Part shown: piece after piece, positions 1-5,623 of the stretch
Numbering within the stretch: position 1 is the first letter of the stretch
How the letters are laid out: the number at the start of each line of letters is the position of its first letter
From: an uncultured Bacteroides sp.
Lineage (GTDB): Bacteria; Bacteroidota; Bacteroidia; Bacteroidales; UBA932
DNA length: 12,262 nucleotides
Assembly: GCA_900546925.1 (NCBI GenBank)
Contig: UREV01000036.1
Span: forward strand, 1-12,262
Direction of reading: 5' to 3'
Position numbers and translations under genes: made by a program
Notes under the pieces: generated by a model
What the model was told of the DNA's origin: nothing
Databases searched by the model: none
The model's input: the letters and a program-made list of their open reading frames with translations, nothing else

Positions 1-53
1 AATGAAACAAACGGTGTAAAAAAGCGTCATTATTTACACCATTTGTTTGCATT
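1..53. repeat. Long AT-rich inverted repeat at the left edge
   Basis: Bases 1-20 pair with 33-53 as a 20-position stem with one C-A mismatch (12/41) and one bulged G (49). The loop is 12 bases (21-32). The inner eight pairs, GGTGTAAA with TTTACACC, are perfect. The arm starts at base 1, so it may continue outside the window. There is no clean T-tract on either side, so a standard intrinsic terminator is not obvious, although an inverted repeat at the end of an upstream gene is possible. It is AT-rich, unlike the GC-rich structured units that follow. Confidence 0.7.
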
Positions 54-60
54 AGTGTCA

Positions 61-204
61 GTGGAGCGAAGAGCCCTGGCCCCAGGTGCCGATCGAAAGG
101 CATGGCCGTCCGCGGCCTTGTGAGCGGAGGGGGACCCACGATAGTGGAAAGGATGAGCGCCAGCGAACCTTTCGACGGCCCCTCCTGCCGCCGGAAACAT
201 CCAC
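61..204. repeat. Structured tandem unit, copy A
   Basis: This 144-bp unit begins GTGG and ends CCAC, abutting copy B directly. Its arms fold together. 88-91 (GCCG) pairs with 176-179 (CGGC), A92 bulges, and 93-100 pairs with 168-175. Farther out, AGG (84-86) pairs with CCT (181-183) and GGC (78-80) with GCC (187-189) across a 3x3 internal loop. The enclosed region holds the hairpins GGCCG-TCCG-CGGCC (104-117) and CCAC-GATA-GTGG (136-147). The core 91-176 matches copy B except for a 5-base insertion (CGGAG) and two substitutions. Which strand is transcribed, if any, cannot be told; no promoter is recognised. The family is not recognised. Confidence 0.75.
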
Positions 205-344
205 GTGGATTTAGAGCCCTGGTCCCGGGTGACGATCGAAAGGCATGGCCGTCCGCGGCCTTGTGAGGGGGACCCACGATAGTGGGGAGGATGAGCGCCA
301 GCGAACCTTTCGACGTCACCCGGGGCCAGGGCGGTGATAACCAC
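205..344. repeat. Structured tandem unit, copy B
   Basis: This is the second unit, 140 bp, also bounded by GTGG and CCAC. Its closing stem is nearly perfect: 216-234 pairs with 314-332 (one G-T wobble), A235 bulges, and 236-243 pairs with 306-313, giving 27 pairs. Inside are the hairpins GGCCG-TCCG-CGGCC (247-260) and CCCAC-GATA-GTGGG (273-286). The pair A232-T316 corresponds to C89-G178 in copy A, a compensatory change. The junction with copy A is the palindrome CCACGTGG (201-208). No open reading frame here looks like a real protein. Confidence 0.78.
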
Positions 345-380
345 TGCGCTGACATTTAATGTCTACGATAACATTACGCA

Positions 381-451
381 AGCGGCAGGAGTCGGAACTC
401 AGGACGCGAATTGCGAAGCACCTGAGCGGACGAGTCCGAACTCCTGCCGCT
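381..451. other. Three-way-junction hairpin of about 71 bases downstream of the RluA-family gene
   Basis: A perfect 11-bp outer stem (381-391 with 441-451) encloses a second perfect 6-bp stem, CTCAGG (398-403) with CCTGAG (421-426), and a small hairpin GGA-CGAG-TCC (428-437). The linkers are TCGGAA, a single C and GAA. The 398-426 arm has its own apical pairing (CGC 405-407 with GCG 413-415). It lies 24 bases beyond the stop codon of the minus-strand synthase gene. No T-tract follows on either strand, so it is not an ordinary intrinsic terminator. It could be a structured RNA, a recombination or replication site, or an exonuclease-blocking 3' end. It is not recognised as a known family. Confidence 0.6.
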
Positions 452-474
452 ATCTGTTTATAACCAATGTGATA

Positions 475-1521
475 CTATTTGAACTCTTTCGGAAGTCGAG
501 CCGTGAAGGTCATAAGCTTACCGCTGACGGGATGAATGAACGCCAGGGTACCGGCGTGGAGAGCAAGACGACCTATCGGCGACGTCTTCGCTCCATACTT
601 CCTGTCACCGGCTATCGGACAACCCAACTCAGCCGAAGCATGAACCCTGATCTGATTCTTGCGACCCGTATCGAGATGGAACTCCACTAGTGAATAATCA
701 CCCTTTTGGATTGTCTCATAATGAGTTATCGCACGATGCCAAAGCTCCGCGTGATTTCCGGAACGGACAGAAGCATTGTCCTTAGACACCAGATCCTCAT
801 CGTGCGTCGACATCACCTTCATCGACTTCGGATTATCCTTCAGCCAGCTGTCGATAGTGCCGGACAACGGCGACGGCGTGCCCTCGAGAATGCCGGTATA
901 ACCCCTTTCCTTCACAATATTGTTCCAGCCGTCCTGCAGCAACCTCTGGATCTTCTCGGTCTTCGCGAACACGATAACGCCCGAAGTATCTCTGTCCAAG
1001 CGATGTACGATAAACACATGCGAAGGTTTCCATGGAAGACGGACAGAACTGCTCATCCTCTCAGCATGAACACGAGTACGAGTGTAATCACTTAATATTG
1101 AATACACTGTATTCTCACGACGTTGCGACATAAGACGCGCCTTGCCGCCCTTTTCATCCATATCCACAGCCTTGCCTAAAGACTTTCCTGTCCCGACCAC
1201 CGGAAGACCGCTGCGTTTGTTTACCACTATTATATAGTCGTCCTCGTAAAGAATCTCCACTCCGGAATCCTTCAGATCCACACGCGCCGCATGCTTTACC
1301 TCTGTATAGATCGAATATTTCTTCGGGAGTATTATCAATGTATCTCCTCCATGCAGCGGTTCGTCGAAAGCCGACACCTTGCGGCCGTTTACAACTACCT
1401 GACCATTAGAAAGATATGCCTTTACACCTTTCTTGCTCTGACCTGGAAAAACCTCATATAAATATTCAAGAAGCGGGCTGTCATGCGCCACCGTAAATTT
1501 CTGTCCCGGAATCTGTTCCAT
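475..1521 (-). CDS. RluA-family 23S/tRNA pseudouridine synthase with N-terminal S4 region
   Basis: The product should convert specific uridines in rRNA or tRNA to pseudouridine. Taken from the ATG at 1521 it has 348 residues. Residues about 14-70 look like an S4 RNA-binding domain (with VVVNGRKVS near 42-50). The synthase domain follows, with VVNKRSGLPVV near 99-109 and the signature HRLDRDTSG at 173-181, whose Asp176 is the expected catalytic residue. The late motifs GRKNQIRVH and LHAGTLAFIHPVSG are also present. The frame stays open for another 63 codons upstream (to 1710), but those codons translate the inverted-repeat element at 1535-1722 and add a low-complexity, non-homologous leader. 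The S4-proximal ATG is therefore preferred. No promoter is visible in the gap, so read-through from tpiA is possible. RluA, RluC and RluD subtypes cannot be separated by eye. Confidence 0.93.
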   Translation of the reverse strand: MEQIPGQKFTVAHDSPLLEYLYEVFPGQSKKGVKAYLSNGQVVVNGRKVSAFDEPLHGGDTLIILPKKYSIYTEVKHAARVDLKDSGVEILYEDDYIIVVNKRSGLPVVGTGKSLGKAVDMDEKGGKARLMSQRRENTVYSILSDYTRTRVHAERMSSSVRLPWKPSHVFIVHRLDRDTSGVIVFAKTEKIQRLLQDGWNNIVKERGYTGILEGTPSPLSGTIDSWLKDNPKSMKVMSTHDEDLVSKDNASVRSGNHAELWHRAITHYETIQKGDYSLVEFHLDTGRKNQIRVHASAELGCPIAGDRKYGAKTSPIGRLALHAGTLAFIHPVSGKLMTFTARLPKEFK

Positions 1522-1534
1522 CTTTAAATAATTT

Positions 1535-1722
1535 AAGTTTCGCAAGTGCGAAACACCGCTTATGGAGCCCGCGAGGGCGAAAGTAAGTCCCTTCCCGGAG
1601 ACCCGGGATTTAGGGTGAGGGTAACGTGCACGCAAAAAGTGCGTGGGGCTTACAGCCTTCGAACGAGTGATAACCCTCAAAAAAGCGCTTGTGTTCAGCA
1701 AGTTTGACAACTTGCGAAACTT
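1535..1722. repeat. 188-bp MITE-like or structured-RNA element with 13-bp perfect terminal inverted repeats
   Basis: The ends are exact inverted repeats: AAGTTTCGCAAGT (1535-1547) and ACTTGCGAAACTT (1710-1722). Each end also carries its own palindrome: GTTTCGCA-AG-TGCGAAAC (1537-1554), and GCAAGTT (1698-1704) with AACTTGC (1709-1715). Nested inside are AACAC/GTGTT plus CGCTT/AAGCG (1552-1561 with 1683-1695, a 3-base bulge), the hairpin GCCC-GCGA-GGGC (1567-1578), GTAAGTCCC (1583-1591) with GGGGCTTAC (1645-1653), CCCGG-AGAC-CCGGG (1594-1607) and CACGCA/TGCGTG (1629-1645). TGAGGGT (1616-1622) can also pair with ACCCTCA (1673-1679), crossing the 1583/1653 stem as a pseudoknot. It sits between tpiA and the synthase gene, with no transposase and no clear target duplication. 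Confidence 0.75.
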
Positions 1723-1729
1723 GAGTTTA

Positions 1730-1760
1730 TTATCTATCTGGCCCTCAGGCAGATGGATAA
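1730..1760 (-). terminator. Hairpin immediately after tpiA, possible terminator
   Basis: TTATCTATCTG (1730-1740) pairs with CAGATGGATAA (1750-1760), 11 positions with one mismatch, and the loop can tighten by a CC/GG pairing. The hairpin ends one base before the tpiA stop codon. On the minus strand it is followed by an AT-rich stretch (AATAAACT) rather than a strong T run, so termination may be partial and read-through into the downstream synthase gene remains possible. Confidence 0.45.
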
Positions 1761-2516
1761 TTAGAACGACATAGCGATCTGGATGAAGTCATCAGCCTTA
1801 AGCGCTGCACCACCGATAAGACCACCGTCGATATCAGGGCAAGCGAAAAGCTCTTTAGCATTTGAAGGCTTGCAGCTTCCACCATAAAGGATGGTAGTGT
1901 CATCAGCAACCTGCGCACCGAACTTGTCAGCGAGCACCTTACGGATGCAGGCGTGGATTTCCTGAGCCTGCTCTGCGGTAGCAGTCTTGCCTGTTCCGAT
2001 AGCCCAAACCGGCTCGTAAGCAACGATAATCTTAGACATCTGCTCAGCGCTGAGTCCAAAGAGTACGTTCTTAATCTGATCTGTAACGACCTCGAAATGC
2101 TTTCCAGCCTCTCTCTGCTCCAAGTTCTCACCTACGCAGAAGATAACTCCAAGACCATTTGCGAGAGCAAGATTAACCTTGTCTACAAGGATAGAATCTG
2201 TCTCACCATAATACTGTCTTCTCTCTGAATGACCGAGAATTGTGTACTCGCAACCGGCAGAAGCGATCATGGCAGCTGAAACTTCTCCTGTATATGCACC
2301 CTTCTCTTTATCAGCGCAGTTCTCAGCAGAAAGTTCTACTCTTGTACCCTTGACAACTTCAGAAACTGGTACGAGATGAGTAAATGGAGTAGCGATAATA
2401 AGACCGACTCCCTCAGGAACCTGAGCTGACTTCTCTACAACAGCTTTTGCGAGCTCTACGCCTTCAGCAACAGTGGTGTTCATTTTCCAGTTACCGGCAA
2501 CAATGTTTTTTCTCAT
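1761..2516 (-). CDS. tpiA: Triosephosphate isomerase
   Basis: This cytosolic glycolytic enzyme interconverts dihydroxyacetone phosphate and glyceraldehyde 3-phosphate. The 251 residues form a complete TIM barrel of usual length. GNWKMN at 8-13 holds the substrate-binding Asn9 and Lys11. GHSERR (95-100) supplies the electrophilic His96. AYEPVWAIGTGK (166-177) carries the catalytic base Glu168 and the mobile loop 6. YGGSCKP and GGLIGGAAL near the C-terminus form the phosphate site. The ATG at 2516 gives the canonical MRKNIVAGNWK opening. It has its own promoter in the gap after the permease gene, and a hairpin follows the stop. Confidence 0.98.
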   Translation of the reverse strand: MRKNIVAGNWKMNTTVAEGVELAKAVVEKSAQVPEGVGLIIATPFTHLVPVSEVVKGTRVELSAENCADKEKGAYTGEVSAAMIASAGCEYTILGHSERRQYYGETDSILVDKVNLALANGLGVIFCVGENLEQREAGKHFEVVTDQIKNVLFGLSAEQMSKIIVAYEPVWAIGTGKTATAEQAQEIHACIRKVLADKFGAQVADDTTILYGGSCKPSNAKELFACPDIDGGLIGGAALKADDFIQIAMSF

Positions 2517-2587
2517 AATGTCTATTTATTTTATATAATGTAATTCTCTACTAACCAACAAGGACACACACGGTCCCGAACAATCTG

Positions 2588-2619
2588 CAAATTTACAAAA
2601 TCCGTATGAAATACGCAAA
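2588..2619 (-). promoter_or_regulatory. tpiA promoter, Bacteroidota type
   Basis: Read on the minus strand, TAAATTTG (2595-2588) matches the -7 consensus TAnnTTTG, with TTTG (2619-2616) 20 bases upstream as the -33 element. Predicted transcription starts about 65 bases before the tpiA ATG. The -33 box ends two bases from the stop codon of the upstream permease gene (2621-2623). A 5-bp hairpin, CGTAT-GAA-ATACG (2603-2615), lies in the spacer and may be a weak end signal for the permease transcript or an operator. Confidence 0.6.
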
Positions 2620-2620
2620 A

Positions 2621-3838
2621 TTAGGACAACCTTCGAATGCCCGTCTTCACCGGGACGAAAGCCATGATGAACCCCACCGCCAATACCGCCGCTGACGCGA
2701 GTAATATGTCGGGCCAATGCAAAATTACAGGGTATGCCGTCGCCATGAAGCCACCAGGCATCTTTATGAATCCGAAATGGTTCTGCAGCAACACGAATCC
2801 GATTCCGATGACGAGTCCGGCGACAAGACCAAGTACAGATATCAGCCATCCCTCGATTATAAAAATCCGATTAATCAGACGTGACGTGGCACCCATACTT
2901 CTAAGTGTCTGTATATCACCTTGTTTTTCGATAATAAGCATGGAAAGACTTCCGAAGATACTGAACGCTATGATAAAAATCACGAACACCAGAATCAGGA
3001 AAATGGCAGCCTTCTCATAACTCATCATCTTATACAAGGCAGTGTTCTGTTCGAACCTGTCACGCACCCTGAAGCCAGGACCTAGACGTTCGGCAAGACC
3101 GCGTTTTATTTTGGACAGACCTGCTGTCCCGGCCTGCGGAGATATCCGAATCTCCACAGCGGAAACATCTTCGTTATAATCCAGAAGTTCACGCATTGTC
3201 TCGATCGGAACAATCATCAGACTCCCGTCCACCTCAGCATTGACAGAAAACACTCCCGAAGGGAAGACTTTTACCATTTCGAGGGACGAGGCGGGATTCG
3301 ACAGCGAGATCCGGCGGTCGCGGGCGGGGAAATAAATCTCGATCGGAGCGACGAACCGCGGGCTGATGTTCATCGTGTACGCGAGTTTGGCGCCGACTAC
3401 AGCGAGCGGAACATCCCCTTTGTGCAGGGTGAATTTGCCGTCACGGAGATGGTCTTTCAGAGGCGATTCCTCCTCATAAACCCTGTCCACTCCCTTCGCT
3501 TTCACGATACCGCTGCGTCCGTCATAATTCACGAATACGTTCTCCTCCAGGACATTGCACATATTAAAAACTTCGTCCTGCCGATACGCCCAGTCGAAAG
3601 TGGACGAATCGGGGACGAAGACTTTTCCTTCTGCCGGAGTCACGAGCAAATCAGGCTCCACGTTCCCGAGGGAGTCGCGGACAAGCCCGTCGAAGCCGTT
3701 GTAAACCGACATTATTATGATGAGGGCAGCCGTGCCGACAGCCATGCCGACAGCACTCGTCGCGGAGATGATGTTTATCACATTATGTGACTTCTTCGCG
3801 AACAGGTAACGGACTGCAAACCTCAGCGGAAGATTCAT
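2621..3838 (-). CDS. FtsX/LolC-E-like ABC transporter permease
   Basis: This inner-membrane permease of the MacB/LolCE/FtsX superfamily most likely extracts lipoproteins from the inner membrane for transport outward, working with a LolD-type ATPase not in this window. It has 405 residues in the expected order: a short cytosolic start (MNLPLRFAVRYLFAKKSHN), membrane segment 1 at about 21-45, a large periplasmic MacB-PCD-like domain to about 270, then three further membrane segments (about 275-300, 330-352 and 370-395). The cytoplasmic loop after segment 2 carries the family-like IEKQGDIQTLRSMGAT. Its ATG (3838-3836) overlaps the rbfA TGA as ATGA, so translation is coupled. LolC/E is the usual name for this arrangement in Bacteroidota, but the exact substrate is inferred. 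Confidence 0.88.
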   Translation of the reverse strand: MNLPLRFAVRYLFAKKSHNVINIISATSAVGMAVGTAALIIIMSVYNGFDGLVRDSLGNVEPDLLVTPAEGKVFVPDSSTFDWAYRQDEVFNMCNVLEENVFVNYDGRSGIVKAKGVDRVYEEESPLKDHLRDGKFTLHKGDVPLAVVGAKLAYTMNISPRFVAPIEIYFPARDRRISLSNPASSLEMVKVFPSGVFSVNAEVDGSLMIVPIETMRELLDYNEDVSAVEIRISPQAGTAGLSKIKRGLAERLGPGFRVRDRFEQNTALYKMMSYEKAAIFLILVFVIFIIAFSIFGSLSMLIIEKQGDIQTLRSMGATSRLINRIFIIEGWLISVLGLVAGLVIGIGFVLLQNHFGFIKMPGGFMATAYPVILHWPDILLASAAVLAVGFIMAFVPVKTGIRRLS

Positions 3839-4182
3839 TTCTTCAGCAGTTCATCGATATGCTCGACATAATCAAGTGTCGAATCCAAGAAGAATACAAG
3901 TTCAGGAACGATTCTCAGCTGCTTGGCCACATGACGTCCGAGCTCACCGCGAAGCGCACGTGAATTCTCGTTGATCATCTGCATGACAGCCTCCGCCTTG
4001 CTAGACGGGAATACGCTCACATAGACCTTCGCTACAGAAAGGTCCGGGCTGATCCTGACTTCAGTAACTGAAACCATAGCACCTCCAAATGCGGCCATGC
4101 CCTTGCTGCGGATAATCTCCGCGAGATCCTTCTGCAATTCCTTGGCGACCTTGAGTTGCCTGGTAGATGCTCCGTTTTCCAT
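3835..4182 (-). CDS. rbfA: Ribosome-binding factor A
   Basis: This small KH-fold protein binds the immature 30S subunit and helps mature the 16S 5' end. It has 115 residues, typical for the family. The opening TRQLKVAKELQKDLAEII is the conserved N-terminal helix. The middle VTEVRISPDLSVAKVYVSVF is the family's strand-turn-strand. The C-terminal part has LGRHVAKQLRIVPELVFFLD, followed by the usual DYVEHIDELL helix. It starts one base after the tyrS stop codon and ends in a 4-base overlap with the permease gene, so it is the middle gene of a coupled tyrS-rbfA-permease operon. Confidence 0.97.
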   Translation of the reverse strand: MENGASTRQLKVAKELQKDLAEIIRSKGMAAFGGAMVSVTEVRISPDLSVAKVYVSVFPSSKAEAVMQMINENSRALRGELGRHVAKQLRIVPELVFFLDSTLDYVEHIDELLKK

Positions 4183-4183
4183 A

Positions 4184-5476
4184 TTACAATACGTTGATTA
4201 TAAAGTAGTTCTTCTTTCCTTTCTGGACAAGGATATACTTGCCGTCCACGATATCATTCTCGCTTACGGAATACTCGATATCACCGACCTTATCCTTATT
4301 TATGCTGACACCGCCGCCCTGAATCATCTTGCGGCACTCACCCTTGGACGGGAACACCTGAGTCTTCACTGCGAGAAGCTCGATGATATTGGAAGGCAAA
4401 TCTTCCTTCTTGATATCGAAAGTAGGCACACCTGAGAACACAGCGAGGAAAGTCCTCTCATCCAGTTTCCTGAGTTCCTCAGAAGTAGAATTTCCGAACA
4501 ACATCTTGGAAGCGGCGAGTGCATTCTCATACTCTGCAGCGCCATGCACCATAGTCGTAACTTCCTTGGCAAGAAGCTTCTGGAGCTTTCTCTGACCAGG
4601 GTCCTGACGATGCTCAGCTATCGCAGCCTCGATAGTTTCCCTGTCGAGCAATGTGAAAATCTTTATGTATCTCTCGGCATCCTCGTCGGACACGTTCAGC
4701 CAGAACTGGTAGAACTCGTAAGGAGAAGTTCTCTCAGGGTCGAGCCAGATGTTACCTTTCTCGGTCTTGCCGAATTTCTTGCCGTCGGCCTTTCTGATGA
4801 GAGGGCAGGTCAATGCATAAGCGTCAGTTTTGCCTAACATTCTGCGAATCAGCTCAGTACCGGTCGTAATGTTACCCCACTGGTCACTTCCTCCCATCTC
4901 CAGACGGCAGTTCTTGTTCTCATAGAGCCACAGGAAATCGTATCCCTGAAGAAGCTGGTAGCTGAACTCCGTGAAAGACATTCCTTCTCTGGATTCGTTG
5001 GAAAGTCTCATCTTCACAGAATCCTTGGCCATCATATAGTTTACAGTGATATGTTTACCGATATCACGGATGAAATTCAAGAAACCGTAATCCTTCATCC
5101 AGTCATAGTTGTTCACCAACTCAGCCTTGTTAGGCGCGTCAGACTCGAAATCCAAGAATTTGGACAACTGATTCTTTATGCAGGCGATGTTATGGTTCAA
5201 TGTCTCTTCATCCAGAAGGTTTCTCTCCTGAGATTTTCCGGACGGGTCACCGATCATACCTGTAGCACCTCCGACAAGAGCGATAGGCTTATGGCCACAC
5301 TCCTGGAAATGCTTGAGGATCATGATACTTACCATATGACCGATATGAAGGGAATCAGCAGTAGGGTCTATACCGACGTAGGCAGCTGTAGGGCCTTCCA
5401 TCAGTTTCTCCTCTGTGCCTGGCATGATGTCCTGAATCATGCCCCTCCATTTAAGTTCCTCTACGAAATTTTTCAT
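4184..5476 (-). CDS. tyrS: Tyrosyl-tRNA synthetase
   Basis: This class Ic enzyme charges tRNA-Tyr. Taken from the ATG at 5476 it has 430 residues, the usual bacterial length. The HIGH motif is at 44-47. The KMSKS-type loop reads KFGKT at 234-238. The tyrosine/tRNA region includes MGGSDQWGN at 194-202. A C-terminal S4 domain covers about 365-430. The frame is open for 12 more codons to 5512, but those are lysine-rich, poorly conserved, and would begin inside the 5' leader. The first gene of the coupled unit tyrS-rbfA-permease, it has a promoter about 60-90 bases upstream and a small hairpin in its leader. Confidence 0.97.
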   Translation of the reverse strand: MKNFVEELKWRGMIQDIMPGTEEKLMEGPTAAYVGIDPTADSLHIGHMVSIMILKHFQECGHKPIALVGGATGMIGDPSGKSQERNLLDEETLNHNIACIKNQLSKFLDFESDAPNKAELVNNYDWMKDYGFLNFIRDIGKHITVNYMMAKDSVKMRLSNESREGMSFTEFSYQLLQGYDFLWLYENKNCRLEMGGSDQWGNITTGTELIRRMLGKTDAYALTCPLIRKADGKKFGKTEKGNIWLDPERTSPYEFYQFWLNVSDEDAERYIKIFTLLDRETIEAAIAEHRQDPGQRKLQKLLAKEVTTMVHGAAEYENALAASKMLFGNSTSEELRKLDERTFLAVFSGVPTFDIKKEDLPSNIIELLAVKTQVFPSKGECRKMIQGGGVSINKDKVGDIEYSVSENDIVDGKYILVQKGKKNYFIINVL

Positions 5477-5508
5477 AATATGTTTTTCTTTATTTTTTCT
5501 ATGTTGCC

Positions 5509-5525
5509 GCAAGTTAGTGACTTGC
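5509..5525 (-). other. Small inverted repeat in the tyrS leader
   Basis: GCAAGT (5509-5514) and ACTTGC (5520-5525) form a 6-bp stem with a 5-base loop. It lies about 33 bases upstream of the tyrS ATG and just downstream of the predicted start of transcription. An operator or a weak leader hairpin is possible. It has no T-box features such as a long specifier stem or the conserved T-box bulge. Confidence 0.3.
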
Positions 5526-5536
5526 CGATTAACTTA

Positions 5537-5566
5537 CAAATTTAATAAATTTAGTAACACGACAAA
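5537..5566 (-). promoter_or_regulatory. tyrS operon promoter, Bacteroidota type
   Basis: On the minus strand TAAATTTG (5544-5537) fits the -7 consensus and TTTG (5566-5563) lies 18 bases upstream. Transcription from here would give a leader of roughly 55 bases before the ATG at 5476. The promoter lies back-to-back with the -7 element of the divergent FecCD permease gene. Confidence 0.6.
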
Positions 5567-5574
5567 AATTTACC

Positions 5575-5582
5575 TATATTTG
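5575..5582 (+). promoter_or_regulatory. -7 element of the FecCD permease gene
   Basis: TATATTTG matches TAnnTTTG. No convincing TTTG is seen about 20 bases upstream, so the promoter may be weak or regulated. Because transcription would begin near 5588, the ATG at 5594 would be almost leaderless while the ATG at 5624 would have a normal leader. This is one reason for preferring 5624 as the start. Confidence 0.45.
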
Positions 5583-5623
5583 GAGTCCGAATCATGCCGA
5601 TTCACCCTGACAGAGAACCGAAA

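Larger units (their letters stand above)
51..360. repeat. Composite element: two tandem units inside imperfect terminal inverted repeats
   Basis: The left end (51-61, ATTAGTGTCAG) is complementary to the right end (349-360, CTGACATTTAAT) apart from one or two bases. Just inside, CAGTGG (59-64) is complementary to CCACTG (341-346). Together they bracket a 310-bp block made of two head-to-tail structured units. A small palindrome, GACATT-T-AATGTC (351-363), sits at the right end. No transposase is present and no target duplication is clear. A non-autonomous, MITE-like element is one reading; a tandem non-coding RNA locus is another. A reading frame crosses the block on the minus strand, but its translation is itself an internal duplication and looks like a by-product of the DNA repeat, so it is not called as a gene. 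Confidence 0.5.

Noticed and set aside
30..344. Minus-strand open frame of 104 codons over the tandem units
   Set aside because: The translation simply repeats itself with the DNA repeat, has no recognisable domain, and lies on DNA whose covariation is explained by base pairing.
61..344. CRISPR array
   Set aside because: Only two long near-identical units of about 140 bp abut with no spacers; unit size and lack of unique spacers exclude it.
61..344. Integron attC sites
   Set aside because: The long closing stem with a bulged A is reminiscent, but the conserved R' and R'' boxes (GTTRRRY/RYYYAAC) are not seen at the ends and there is no cassette gene.
381..451. Hammerhead ribozyme
   Set aside because: A GTC triplet, a three-way junction and a GAA are present in suggestive places, but the essential CUGANGA core is not matched and the A15.1-U16.1 pair is missing.
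334..690. Plus-strand open frame of 118 codons
   Set aside because: It runs through the 381-451 hairpin and antisense to the 3' end of the synthase gene; no family resemblance.
1655..1666. tRNA T-loop-like sequence CCTTCGAACGAG in the repeat element
   Set aside because: No acceptor stem, anticodon arm or CCA-proximal pairing can be built around it.
3422..3790. Plus-strand open frame opposite the permease gene
   Set aside because: Shadow frame; the minus-strand gene has clear FtsX/LolC features and coupled neighbours.
5509..5525. T-box riboswitch ahead of tyrS
   Set aside because: The leader is only about 55 bases with one 6-bp stem and no T-box bulge sequence.
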